DNA of 64,000 nucleotides, taken from Dictyophora rubrovolvata (taxonomy: Eukaryota > Basidiomycota > Agaricomycetes > Phallales > Phallaceae). The notes under the pieces are model-generated. The model saw nothing but the letters and a program-made list of their open reading frames with translations, made no database searches and was not told the DNA's origin. The DNA lies in assembly GCA_029959195.1 (NCBI GenBank), contig CP114121.1, positions 1,736,001-1,800,000 on the forward strand, in the 5' to 3' direction. Position 1 is the first letter of the stretch, and every line of letters begins with the position of its first letter. The translations under genes and the position numbers were made by a program. Below are positions 15,585 through 27,811 of the stretch, one piece after another.

Positions 15585-16859
15585 TCAACCGTATACATAA
15601 TGGCAAAACTTCAATTCCTTGTCCGGTGAAAAGTGGTGCAAACGAGCTCGCCTTCTATATGGTCTTCTCGAAGACGGGGACGGGGACGAAGCAGAGCGGG
15701 TTCGTTGTGTTCGGGTAACAATGTTTCTTCGACTTCGCGTTAGTTTAAAGGACAAAGAGTCTTCGGTAGTGGCACGAATCTCAGTAGTTTCGGATCTTTC
15801 ATTGACTTCTGACCAGTCGTCCACGCGAAGCCGAGCCATCGCAGATGAGATTACCAGTCCCGACTCGTCGTCGCTCGATTTTATGCAAGTCCTTCCTTCG
15901 TCACCGTCTTCTTCGGGAACTGTCGGCAATCCAGCAATAACTTCCTCCTGAAAATTCTCTTCTAAAATATCCAAAGTATCGGATAAGGTATCTGATTCGG
16001 TTTCGGTGTCGGCTGGCGTAGATAGACCATCTATATCAGTTGCAGGGGGGGTCTCGAGATGGGATGCAGCTTTGAAGTCTGGATGAGTGGCATTCGGTCG
16101 TAAAAGGTATGTCACTCTGATATCACGTCCGGCGTCACTGATGGTTTTACCTGGACATGAATCTTAAATGCTATGCTTTTTGAACATTAGAAGCTATGAC
16201 ACCCACTATATGACACAATCCCGTAGAATCGCGCCACACAATGCAGTAGGAAACGGGAAAAGTCGTCGTCAACCCTCCAAATTAACCGTAATACCGATCG
16301 ACTAATTTCTTGAATAGATCGAGACACGTCGACATATACTTCCACCGCGTCCAAAGGTCCTACGAGGGGGATATCAGGCTGAATTATAACAGCCGCTGTA
16401 CGCAACCAGGCAGACAGGGCTTCATCGATTTCAGAGACGATCTGTTCCGTCCTGGGCCCGGCTCTTCGTAGACGTTTGCGAATACCCTTCAGGCTAAGCG
16501 AGTACCTTCCCGCATTTGCTGTTATCGGATCTCTACAAGGAATGGCAGATATGGACGGATTGGCGCGAGATATGAATTGAGGAACGGGTATTGGAAATGT
16601 TGTACGAGGAAGTGAAACTGGTGGTTCATAGTCTTTCAAAGAGGGTTCTACAATATGTTCATTGCCAGCGAATCTAGCTAGACGGAGCATGAGTCAACCT
16701 CAACGATGAAAGAAATTCTTTTTTTGCTCCAATCTTACAATTGTCTCTTCGTCGAACTCGACGTCTCCCATTCTTCTCACGCACTGTTGGCCGAACGGAA
16801 ACTAGAGATAGAGACGGACGCCGCTGAGTATTGTCATGTTCAAGTGGAATTCCAGCCAT
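15585..16859 (-). CDS. R3H-domain protein (R3H-associated N-terminal type)
   Basis: Probable single-stranded nucleic-acid-binding protein of about 385 residues in three exons. Exon 1 encodes a basic N-terminus (KNGRRRVRRRDN) that joins SRFAGNEHIVEPSLKDY, like the R3H-associated N-terminal domain of fungal proteins. A conserved block, LKGIRKRLRRAGPR, follows. The R3H motif itself is RFLLH within FSRFLLHCVARFYGIVSYS, and the next exon continues GKTISDAGRDIRVTYLLRP, which fits the end of an R3H fold. The C-terminal third is acidic then Arg/Ser-rich, likely disordered. The start ATG 16859 lies only 28 nt from the stop of the upstream TPP1-like gene. Function is unknown; RNA or ssDNA binding is inferred from the motif. 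Confidence 0.8.
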
Positions 16860-16887
16860 GTATTACATAATTTAAAAATAACGGCGG

Positions 16888-18803
16888 TTAGTTAGGTTTA
16901 TGTGCGCAGACCTCTCGTTTACGTATTACATCCGACAGCAGCGTCTTGAGCCTCTCATGAGTCATAACCCCTGGAATACTCTCAAGAGCCCAGTCTGGTT
17001 TCCAGCCTCCAAGTTTGAGGCCAACAGCGTTGTTCACTTCATTGGCCTCGGGCGTCTGCTTCCGACCTGACTGTTCAGCCCGGTTATTGTTGCGATCTAA
17101 AAAAATAAAATGAACAAAAAACGCGATATACGGAACTAAAACGCACCTTGAGTACCCGTTTCAACGTCCCGTTGAACAGGTGATGCCATAAAACTAGGTT
17201 TCCTCCAAATGGAAGGATCATGCAGAAGATTACTAGGCTGCCTCGATTCTGCAGGCTGTTCTGGACATTTAATTGGATCATGGCTGTTTTCGTCCGATTC
17301 AATTGAAGAATGCTTTCTCTTTCTTTGCCCTGGTAGTCCAGAAGGAGAAAGATGGTCAGGAATCGGGTTGGGATGCAGCGTCTGCTGGGTTAACGTCTCC
17401 CCAGCAGCACCCGGAGGAGCTGTAACACAACCTTTGTCATTTGGTTGAGAAATATTCTGGTGATAATCAAAGCTTGTTTCTGGCACAGAAAACGTTGTTA
17501 AGGAGCAGGGTTCATCCACTATCATTTGATTCGGCAGTGATTGCGACTGAGAATGAGATATATCAGAATCCGGAACTAGGACCTTTGCTTCATGAGCCGT
17601 ATGTAGATTCGACGGTGGGGAATCACTCATCACCCTCGGACGATTATCATCTCCCGAGCCACTTTGATAGTCAGAGATGAGCCTACTCGAAGATGGAGAC
17701 GATGTACCCGATAAGATCCTTTCGTTATCCGTAAGATTAGGTGGACTAGAATAAGCAGCAGCGGAAGGGGACCATTGACTCGGTGTCGTATGGTGGTCTA
17801 TAGGGGCGAACGCTCGAGTAGGAGTTCCGGGTATTAATTCCGACTTCGGAAGTGGTGGGTTAGGAGGGTGAAGTCTGTCTAGATCGTTCTTAAACTCAAG
17901 CTTCTCAGAATCCACTTCTGGATGCTCATAGCAATGTAGCAAGCCCTACCAAACCGATGAACAGTAATTCTCAATAGACTTAACTTGACTTTTACCAGCG
18001 ATTCAATTTCATACTGCCATTTTCTGTATCGTTTTTCAAGGTCTGAATCAGCCTGGACAGATGAAGAACCTCGGGAACGCTCTGAATCATTCGAGACGGC
18101 TGACCCATTTCGTCGTAAAGTCATTTCATTATCATTGGGTCCTTGTTTTCTTAGAACATTGCTAAATAATCTTAGAAAAAAACCCCAGCGGTATGGCAAG
18201 CAGAAAACTCACCCCCGACCCTCAGCCAAGCCTTGCAAGAATTTTTGAACGCGAGATACCTCATTAAACTCTCGAGGTGTTCCAAAATGGGGCTCCCCCT
18301 CACAACCAATCACCTCTACTGCGTCAATCTCGAAAGCTATTTGCCACGAGGGGTTCAAACCCTTTTGAGCACCCAACGGCGGTTTACAGCGTAAAATTTG
18401 CTTGCAATTTATCCTAGAAACAGCAGAACGCCTGCTTGTTAATGGACGACCTTCGTTCTCTCTGCCAAGAAACGAGTTATGAGCGCGACTTTAGGCCAAC
18501 ACTAGCATAATAATCACAAGAACGTACGGGTTATCATTATACGTCTTCATAGCATGTAAGGTAAAGCGAGCAGGGATTATGAATTCTTTATCGGACAAGG
18601 ACGCCCATAAAAACTCTTCATCGGTTTTAGGAAAGCTAAGAAACTAATTCTGACTTTATTATGCCAGCACGACCGGTACGCATGCAACTTACGCTGAGAA
18701 TTTGAACTTTCCCTCTTCTCATGTGAATTTTGCCCAAGTCGTCATATCTTGAGACGTAGCTTTCAAAGTAATCACGAATCCAAGGTCTAAGTGCCTCAGA
18801 CAT
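16888..18803 (-). CDS. TPP1/Tpz1/Est3-like telomere protein (candidate shelterin subunit)
   Basis: Candidate subunit that would bridge single-strand telomere binding to telomerase. Six exons, about 530 residues. The N-terminus MSEALRPWIRDYF recalls the LRPWIREL start of the human TPP1 OB fold. The OB-like region continues with GKIHMRRGKVQILSF, EEFLWASLSDKEFIIPARFT and INCKQILRCKPP, then VEVIGCEGEPHFGTPREF and FLQGLAEGRGNVLR. I remember this layout from basidiomycete proteins annotated as shelterin TPP1/Est3. A charged, coiled-coil-like stretch (DLEKRYRKWQYEIESL) follows, then ~250 Ser/Pro-rich residues. A short conserved-looking C-terminus (LKLGGWKPDWALESIPGV) could bind a partner. An ACGCGT box lies at 18859-18864. 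OB folds diverge fast, so a profile search is needed to settle the family. Confidence 0.7.
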
Positions 18804-19079
18804 AATTTGAAACGCGAGGACATGAACGACTTGTGGACGACTCTCGTTGAACTTGAGAACGCGTTACGTCGTCACAGTCACACAGTCAGGGACTAAGAGG
18901 TATTGTATTAGTTAGGGAGCTTGGGATATAGACTTGATAGGAAGAATAAGAGTGAGGTGAAAAAATATCAAAACCCAGTCTGATACAATTAACTAAAAAA
19001 TCATGCATGAGGCAAGCAGGGTCGTAAAGAGTCGTAGACTCGAGGTATCACAAGTCCGCTAAGGGAATTCAAAACGTCA

Positions 19080-19903
<824 letters not shown>

Positions 19904-20041
19904 TTTTTTAAGTGTAGTATGTGATGTATAAAGAGCGGAGGATGGTCAGGCAGAGAAAGAGAAAGACACGAGACAGGCAACTGGATGAAATACCTCCGAA
20001 CCAAAAGACTGTCGGAGTCTCAACTGAGTTTTTGATCGCAG

Positions 20042-21421
20042 ATGTTCAAATGGCTTGCACCCAGTTCCTTGCGATTCTCAACGCAGCAGCGGCGATTCAC
20101 GAGAGAAATATCGCAAGGTTTTATAGGCGCAGTGGGAAATACACCATTGGTTCGTGAAGAATAACCGTAATTTCCAGAGTTACGAATTTCATCGGTATAG
20201 ATACGTCTAAAAACACTTTCTGAGCGCACTGGATGCACTATTTTGGGAAAATCAGAGTTCCAGAATCCAGGGGGCAGTGTCAAAGACCGTGCGGCTCTTG
20301 GCATTGTGCGAGATGCTGAGGAGAGAGGTTGGTGGGTGGCTGACATGATTGTTTCTATCAGACATCATGTATTGTTAACGCTATGTCTCACGGTAGGTTA
20401 AAGCCCGGCGGGACTGTCATAGAAGGGACAGCAGGAAACACTGGTATTGGTCTCGCGCATGTCTGTAGAGCGAGAGGGTATAAATGTATCATTTATATGC
20501 CTAATACCCAAGTATGTCGCCCATCCCATTTCCGTGTTCAATCACTTGGTACCCCTTGTTTTGCTCACATTTGAAGTAGAGTCAAGAGAAGATAGATCTA
20601 CTCAGGATGCTCGGTGCAGACGTTCGACCCGTCGCTGCCGTTGCCTATGAAAACCCTCTCAACTACAACCATCAAGCTCGAGACTATGCTGCGAGCCTCC
20701 CGAATAGCGTTTGGACAAATCAATTCGATAACACAGCAAATGCATATGCTCACTACCTCACAACTGGTCCCGAAATATGGGAACAAACTGGTGGAAAACT
20801 TGATGGATTTGTTTGTTCTACTGGTACAGGTGGTACATTAGCCGGCGCGGGGAGATATTTCCGCGAGAAGAGCAATGGCAAGACACAAGTCTGGCTAGCA
20901 GATCCACCCGGTAGTGTTTTGCACAGCTACATCACATCAGGAGGAAAGTTGTCCGAACGTACAGGAAGTTCAATTACTGAAGGTATCCGTCTATATTCTT
21001 TTAATGTCACTGCGTTGTTGATCTTTTCATGGTCCAAAGGGATTGGACAAGGTAGAATAACAGATAATTTGGCTACAGAGGTCAAGAACCTGTCAGGGGC
21101 GCTGCATATACCAGACGAGAAATCTATTGCGATGCTCTATGAGTTATTAGATACAGAGGGTTTATATCTCGGTGCAAGTTCCGCTTTAAACATCGTGGCG
21201 GCAGTTGAACTCGCTCAGAAGTTAGGCAAAGGTTCGTCTCCACAAACATACAAGAAACTATTTGTACAAACTAACTTGTTACAGGGTCGACTGTTGCAAC
21301 TATACTCTGCGATGGTGCATATAGGTATCAGAGTCGTTTGTTCTCGAAGAAATGGTTGGAATCCAAGGGTCTTTATACGGCTATACCTGATCATTTGAAG
21401 AAATATGTTGTTTTGGATTAG
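20042..21421 (+). CDS. Mitochondrial cysteine synthase-like PLP enzyme
   Basis: PLP-dependent beta-substituting lyase of the cysteine synthase family (Mcy1/Cys12 type), expected to make cysteine from O-acetylserine and sulfide. The start [20 protein letters not shown] is Arg/Ser-rich without acids, a good mitochondrial targeting sequence. After [10 protein letters not shown] an intron leads to [20 protein letters not shown]. The PLP lysine lies in [29 protein letters not shown] is the substrate loop, and [15 protein letters not shown] is the phosphate-binding glycine loop. The C-terminus has [15 protein letters not shown] and [13 protein letters not shown]. About six exons, roughly 350-370 residues, and the family appears complete. 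Cystathionine beta-synthase is less likely because no CBS domains follow. Confidence 0.92.
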
Positions 21422-21639
21422 GGATATATACTTCTGGAAATAGTTTATAGAATGGATATGATTACTCCGCTGAAAGAGATGTAAAATCCCGTACTACACC
21501 GTAATGATTATTAGTTGAAGCAATTCAGTTGAACTGCGAGAAAATACTATCATAATGAAAATCCGGTCCACAAATGAGAACGTATATATACAAATGCTTA
21601 TTTATAAAAAGTACCAATGTAAACCATAAGCGTAGAATT

Positions 21640-23640
21640 CTAATCCGACAATACTTGGCTATTAGTCTTGTTTGAACCCGTACTGCTTAGTTGAGTTTGA
21701 CTCAAAACCTTCAACCAACTGTCTCCAACGTCATTACGAAGCTCCTCCATTCGTTTCCGTAGTTTCTCACCATCTGGAATTCCCTCGTATGTCGAAGCTG
21801 AATTTCGACTCCACCGTTTACCGGATGCTCTAGAGATCGTCGAGGCCAAAGCTGCCTGTCCTTGAAAAGCATCAGAAGGAATTGAGGTCGGATCTTCTGC
21901 ATTGCTCTGAAGTTTGCCAAACTCAGAACGACTGCTCTTCCCGTCACTCGGTGACAATTCCGAGCTATATCTCATATGTAACTTCATTCGCCTAGGGCTC
22001 GAGGGTGCTGCTTCAGGTTTGTCTTGATCACCCAAGTCGACAAACCGCCTTCGTCGACGCTTTCCTTGAGGAGACTCAGGTATGACGTCGTTTGAAGGAA
22101 TTGAGCTACTCGGTACGGGATTGGGATTCGGTTCGGAATCAGTGCTCCCCAAAGCAACGGTTGAGGACGGCGTTTCCACAGGTTTAGCTCTCATTGAATT
22201 GAATTGTGACGGCGGTCTATCATCTCGTCCACTACTTTGAGAGCCCTTGGAGACAGCGTACGACATCTGACTCTTCTCAAGTAACCCTGGGAGATAACCA
22301 TCTAACAATATCTCTTTTTGTTCCTTGGCGAATAGATCAAAACAGCGCACACGCCAGTTACTGACAGTCTTCGTGAATGGATTTCCCCCGACCCATACTT
22401 CCTTGATGACAGTTACTACGGCAAGTCGACCGACTTCGTCAGGGTCTTGTACTTGGTTGTCACGGAGGTCAATCCTAGATAAACGTTCTAAGCGTTCCAA
22501 TCCACAGAGCGACTCGAGTCTGTTTGAAGATATGTTCAATGATTCAACAGAAGGGATTTGTGAATAAACACCAAGAACTGAATCGATCATATTGTTGGAT
22601 ATATTGAGCGACTTGAGACGCGAGAGGCTAGAGAGGCATGGTGGGACCGAAACCAAGAGATTGTTGGATAAATCCAGGGAACGAAGGGAGGGTAGATGAA
22701 GAAAGGAAAGAATGAAGGTTAGGTTATTGTCGGCTAGGCATAAATGGGTCAAAGATGACCATGCATGAGGAGGTAGACTTTGTCCTAGCGAAACATCAAA
22801 ATCTCCCTCTATACGCACGGACTCTGATAATGAAGAAAAGGTTTTGAGCCCCTCAACTGACGAAGTATTCGAGTCAGGCTTGTGCATTAGCCCCGGACGA
22901 ATAACTCTAGTCCTTCCACCAGTTTCGCGCCTTGCTTTGTCCTCGATCACTAGGTTCACAAGCAGTTCTGGGATGTCCTCCACTCCACTCCGCTTAATGG
23001 TCAAACTTCGTAAACTTTGGCATAACAGATCCCATCCCACTAAGATCCTAGGATCGATGTCGTCGCATTCCAATATCTGTAGGTTCTTGAAGGAATCCAT
23101 GGGTATCGCGCTGTCTGAAGGCGGGTCATCCACTAATTCAGCGAGAGGCTTTCCTTTCGGGGGTTCCAGCCGGAGAGCTGGGAGTCTGGTGAATACACTG
23201 TAGAGGTACTTCAACTCTGAATCGACAGTGAGTGATTCTCTCGACTGAAACCAGCCACCTCCTAAAGAGAACATCGAAACGGACGACATCGCTGATCGGA
23301 GAGATGATATCGACATGGTATCAGACATATCTTTCTGGATCGTGCGTGGAACATAAGGATTATGCATTGATTCAGAGAGATTCTCGATCCGAACGTCCAG
23401 GGAGCCTACGTTGATACCGAGGGCTTCTATCTTTATGAGGAGATAGAATAGGTGATGTGGATCATTTGTGAATATGAGAGATGAAGCTGCCCTATTTCCT
23501 GTAGGAAAACTAAACCAATTCCAAAGAGAAGAGGGCTCATGGGGCCGTCGTGGCTTCACGACATGAGAAATATGGTGCTCGTGGTTTCGGATGAACGACG
23601 CGGTCTTTCTGATATAATCATGTCCTTTCTCGGCTTCCAT
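21640..23640 (-). CDS. Leucine-rich-repeat protein, STK11IP/nischarin-like
   Basis: Single-exon protein of 666 residues starting at ATG 23640 (MEAEKGHDYI). Residues ~300-450 hold about five leucine-rich repeats (LTHLCLADNNLTFI, LRSLDLSNNLLVSVP, LKSLNISNNMIDSVL, VESLNISSNRLESLCGL, LSRIDLRDNQVQD), capped by WVGGNPFT. The N-terminal ~280 residues contain a conserved-looking region (ALRLEPPKGKPLAELVDDPP, LQILECDDIDPRILVGWDLL). The order resembles the STK11-interacting protein family, so a scaffolding role is likely. The C-terminal ~200 residues are Ser/Pro-rich with a basic cluster (GKRRRRRFVDLG) that may be a nuclear signal. A minimal upstream ORF (Met-Ala-stop, 23679-23687) precedes the start. 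Family assignment is tentative. Confidence 0.8.
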   Translation of the reverse strand: MEAEKGHDYIRKTASFIRNHEHHISHVVKPRRPHEPSSLWNWFSFPTGNRAASSLIFTNDPHHLFYLLIKIEALGINVGSLDVRIENLSESMHNPYVPRTIQKDMSDTMSISSLRSAMSSVSMFSLGGGWFQSRESLTVDSELKYLYSVFTRLPALRLEPPKGKPLAELVDDPPSDSAIPMDSFKNLQILECDDIDPRILVGWDLLCQSLRSLTIKRSGVEDIPELLVNLVIEDKARRETGGRTRVIRPGLMHKPDSNTSSVEGLKTFSSLSESVRIEGDFDVSLGQSLPPHAWSSLTHLCLADNNLTFILSFLHLPSLRSLDLSNNLLVSVPPCLSSLSRLKSLNISNNMIDSVLGVYSQIPSVESLNISSNRLESLCGLERLERLSRIDLRDNQVQDPDEVGRLAVVTVIKEVWVGGNPFTKTVSNWRVRCFDLFAKEQKEILLDGYLPGLLEKSQMSYAVSKGSQSSGRDDRPPSQFNSMRAKPVETPSSTVALGSTDSEPNPNPVPSSSIPSNDVIPESPQGKRRRRRFVDLGDQDKPEAAPSSPRRMKLHMRYSSELSPSDGKSSRSEFGKLQSNAEDPTSIPSDAFQGQAALASTISRASGKRWSRNSASTYEGIPDGEKLRKRMEELRNDVGDSWLKVLSQTQLSSTGSNKTNSQVLSD

Positions 23641-23844
23641 GCTATGTTCATTAACAACGGCCGTTGCTGTAAGCTGATTCAAGCCATGATATAATAGCAG
23701 TGTTGTCCACGTACGTTCTTAGGGGTCCAAGAGTATGTATGTATGTGGTCGGAGTTCAACCTCAAGACTCGTGGCCGAACGGGTCACGGCAATGCGTTCA
23801 AGTTGGCAGTCATTAAATTTATGGTACTGCTACGTAAAACATTT

Positions 23845-24816
23845 TTAACACAGACAAGGAAGATGGAGTGTTATATAGTTTGTACAGTTCGCAGAGGGCA
23901 TGTCATTAGATGTGGATAGGAAGAGATTAAAATTGGAAGACCCTGTAATCGGACAAACAAGGAAATTTTGGAGATTTCCGTAAATGATGGTATCGCCAGA
24001 AAGACCCCATGTCGTGGTTGTCGCAGTAGCATCAAAGGAAACAGGTTTCCAATCGGTCGTGGCATCATCATCAATATTGAAGAAGAGTTGACTTCCGTCC
24101 GGGTTATTCAATGTGATGGTGTCTCCGAGAGTGAAGTAACCAGAAGAGGACTCGTTACCCAGTTGGGGAACGCCACCTATTTTTGGGTTAGAAACAAAGA
24201 CAAAGAGCTAATTAGTACTAACCTATGGATTGAAGGTACAGGTGGTAAGCGGGATCCTGGTCGGAACGAATTTGAGAACCGGTGGGCGTCGGGGCAGTGC
24301 CAGTGCCACTGGGCGAACTGGGTGAACTGGCGGTTGGCGTTGGTGTGGTAGGTGAGGAAACCGGACCGGAGGGTGGAGCAGTAGTTACGGGAGGAGAACT
24401 CGGAGAAGCACTGGCAGTTCCAGGAATGCACTGCGAATAGTCTAGATTCCAATAGTAAGCTAATGTGGACTTGAAATACGTTCATGAAATATATTCACAG
24501 GGATTCGATACAGTGCAGACATATCCGCTAACGCAACTGTCATAAAAAGATCAGTGATACTAATTACATGGAATGACAGCTAAGACGTACGTGGTTGCTC
24601 CTGCCCTATCCGAGACCAAATCGAGTTATTGCGCGACGGGATACAAGCCAAGATCACTGAAGTTACTTACCAGCCAATACCACCTAAAAACGGTTTCTTT
24701 CATATATAATCATGCATTAGAACGAAACCAAAAATACCGCATTGAGACCACGCAGAGCCTTGAGCATTAACAACCGCGAAAAATAAACCGGTGAATGCGA
24801 ATACTTTGAAAAACAT
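23845..24816 (-). CDS. Secreted CBM1 cellulose-binding protein
   Basis: Secreted protein of about 230 residues. The signal peptide is MFFKVFAFTGLFFAVVNA. A fungal cellulose-binding module family 1 follows: WSQCGGIGW, ATTCVSGYVC and YSQCIPG, with the usual cysteines and aromatics. Next is a Ser/Thr/Pro linker, then a C-terminal domain (GYFTLGDTITLNNPDGSQLF, NFLVCPITGSSNFNLFLS) of the kind found in many mushroom CBM1 proteins. No glycoside hydrolase active site is visible. The CBM1 of ~36 residues is split over five exons, including exons of 13 nt (24671-24683) and 15 nt (24591-24605). A TATA-like TATATTAA lies about 45 nt upstream of the ATG. Likely acts outside the cell on plant cell wall; activity unknown. 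Confidence 0.88.
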
Positions 24817-25216
24817 TATGTCTTCTTTGACGTTTCTAACATGGCTGCCCTAGGTGCTTAATATACGGTCTGATTTTAATCGGATTGACGTCGCATTATT
24901 GACGGGAGTACCACAGGGGGCTTTTTCGGGGGACCGGAAGTGACGTGAAGCAACCAACGCGTCCGAGTAGCGATTCGAACAGCCGCACTCTCCGTCACGA
25001 AGTAAAACGCAACGTCCAATGTAGCATAAAGTAACTGAATCGGACAAAATAATGGTTAAGAAGCTTTCGAATAATTATATTCCAAGAGGTCGTTGGTAGT
25101 ACGTCACATTATTGCACAAGAGTCTAAAATAGGGAATACACGATACGGAACAATACAAGTAGAAAAATCGGACCATTTCAAACACGTTACAAGCGAATAT
25201 TCAACAAGCGTACAAT
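24817..25216. other. Intergenic region between RAD21 and the CBM1 gene
   Basis: Promoter of the CBM1 gene plus the RAD21 3' flank. It contains TGACGT words near 24888 and 24941 and one ACGCGT at 24957-24962. No gene or RNA was recognised. Confidence 0.4.
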
Positions 25217-27614
25217 TTACAGCCCGAAAGTCGATGCAATAGATGGCGCCAAAGAGGCTTGTCGGGTAGATCGGATGTTATGTTCCCATAATTTATCCTT
25301 CGCCCTGATTTCAATGTTCTCAAAAGGCGCAGCCTGTGATACTTTGATACAATCACGAGTGCTGAGCACCAGTAATTCGAAGAAAAACGAAGACGCAGCA
25401 CGTCGAGTAGCCTAGAAAAAGTATGTCAGAAATGACTTGAGAAAGAAAGAAAAAATAATCCGACGGCACCTTTTCAGACATTTGAGCAAAACTCATAACC
25501 TTCTCTTTCTCCTCAAGCTCCGTAGTAGGATTCAATTCTTTCTGAAGGATAGTCAAAGCTTGAATCGTGTTCTTGCTATAGCCCTTGGTCTTCTCCTGTC
25601 CAGCATCATCAGCTTCTTCCTGTGTTTGACCAGCCGCCGCCTGACTCTGAGATGGGGCTGTGTCAAACATTGCAATAGGACAATTCGCGTCAGTATAAGT
25701 CTGTGCGTCTTCGGCGAAATCTACAGCTGGAGTAGAATGTCTCGTTTCATTGCCTATTTTGGAAGGAAGATCCATGTTGATAGCTTCTCCAGAGGTATCA
25801 AGGGGAAATTCAACATCCATTTGGAGATCGTCCATCCCGGCAGCGCCACCGAAATCGACCACACCAGCACCGGCGTCGGGAATAATGTCGCTCCCGACAC
25901 CAATACTTCGAGCAACACTACCAGCGCGACGCGCCACTTCAATATCGCTGGCATCTCCGTTGACATTCTCATCAAGTCGAGGTTTCTTCTTGGGTCTCTC
26001 TTGGGGATCTTCTCCACGGCGTCGTGATGATAAAGATAAATTAGTTATTGGTCGCATAAACAATTCCGACAATTGGGGAGCTAAACCAGGAGGCCCAGCA
26101 TTAAAATAGACACTACCATCAGGGTTAATCCTGGTGGGCATAAAATACGAAACAGGGTCCGAGCGAATTTCAAGCAAGCGCATCGTTGTTCGAGAAGCGG
26201 GTAAGAAGTATTGCTGAGGAACCACAGATACATATCAGCATAGTTCTTGTTCTGATATAAAGGCCAACGATACATACTTTAGTAAGTATTTCACTCAAGT
26301 CCTTTTGCGATTGACTTCCCAAAGTATCTTCTCTACTTTGTCCAAAACTATGATTTTGCGGGAGTTCAATGACTGAGTCGAAAATCTGCTTTTTATCTTT
26401 CGGTTTTTTTATGATACGCTTGGGTGTCGCCTCTCCAGCAACTTCAACCGGGTTTTGAGACGTGAGGTCAGGGGGAGGTGGTGTTGGTGGTAATTCAGTT
26501 AACGGGGAAGCTAGAATGATCGTCATGAACGAGTCTCAGATGTCGAGACACGAAAAACATACACGCTCTGGAATCTTTTTCTTGTCCAAATGGCGGTGCA
26601 ACATCAGGCGGGGAGGGCTGTTCTCCAAAATCGATACCAAGGTCCAAATCCATACCTACGTCCAGGTCTAAATCCAAAATGCCTCCCGCCATAGGTGCTT
26701 CAGATGGCTCTCGGCTATGGATGCTTCCTGCATTTGCATCTTTATCAAGATCTCCATTTCCAAATAGAGCTGAATCAAGAGAAAAGCGGGAGTCGCGTAG
26801 AGTAATTGCGTCACGAGCAACTTCGACCGACATGCTGTCATCTATATCGCCACCTTCGTTGTCTTTGTGTTGTCCGTCTCCAAAATCGAGTCCTAAATCT
26901 AATTCAAAATCTTGTGAACCAATTCCATCGCCCGGACCAAGACCAAAATCGAATCCAAGATCTTCCAAGTCTCCTTGTAAATCTTCTGCAGTGGCAAGAG
27001 TTATGTCTGCTTGTCTAGCGATATGCTGCCCTCCAGTTTGTGGTTCAAAATCAAGATCGCTAGAAAGTAACTGTGTATCAATGATACCTATAACAAACAA
27101 GCGAAGAACGCTTACAGATTGAGATCAGGGAACATTAAGTCGAGGTCCAAGCCATCTGGTTGAAGGGTAATAGCATTGCGACTGACGGCCAATTGATCCT
27201 CTGTCATGTCAACAATTCCAGGTCGGAATGCCTTCACAAAGGTTGTCGTAACACGTTCACAAAGAGTATGGTCTCGCAAAAGCCTAACGTACCATCTTAA
27301 TCTTGAGCAAAGCCTCATTGCAATCATCCAGCAGGTATTTGGCCTTCCGGCTGTATATACGAACGACGCCTAGAAGTAGCTGTCCACTTAAACGAGGAGC
27401 CATAACCTGAACATCTTGTTCCATAATAGCATCGACGGATTCAGTAATGTCCGTTTGCAGAGTCTGCGTTTTCGACAGCTTCCGTTCCCAGTGTGCTGCC
27501 AGCCACACTCGGGCCAATGGTCCGCGGCGAGATAGTATCGCTTCCGAATAAAACTGTGATAGAGACGCGTTAAGAGACGCGTATAAATCTCCATAGAATA
27601 GTGAGACTTGCCAT
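25217..27614 (-). CDS. RAD21: Cohesin kleisin subunit Rad21/Scc1/Mcd1
   Basis: Kleisin that closes the cohesin ring between the Smc1 and Smc3 heads. About 675 residues in seven or so exons. The N-terminus is the signature [20 protein letters not shown], then [20 protein letters not shown] and [14 protein letters not shown]. The centre is Asp/Leu/Gly-rich with many acidic stretches. The winged-helix C-terminus has [16 protein letters not shown] and ends at TAA 25217-25219. The start needs a 58-nt GC-AG intron (27554-27611) directly after ATG 27614. A second in-frame ATG nine bases upstream (27623) would give MANM before FYSEA. Two ACGCGT boxes (27565-27570, 27577-27582) lie in that intron. Phe-Tyr-Ser-Glu at the very start favours mitotic Rad21, though Rec8 shares the domain. 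Confidence 0.93.
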
Positions 27615-27811
27615 GTTCGCCATGATTTAACGAAGGAGAAACGGTATTGTGGGGGAAAGGTCGCGCGGAGTTTCAAATTTCGTTTGCGTTTGCGATGGGT
27701 GAGTGCATATTTCGGATAACGGTCCAAGCTCTAGTCTGAATATAAATTTTGTTCTGTATTATACAATCACAGCGTGCGAGTAGAACTGCCAGTCCTATTT
27801 CCTTCTCCACC

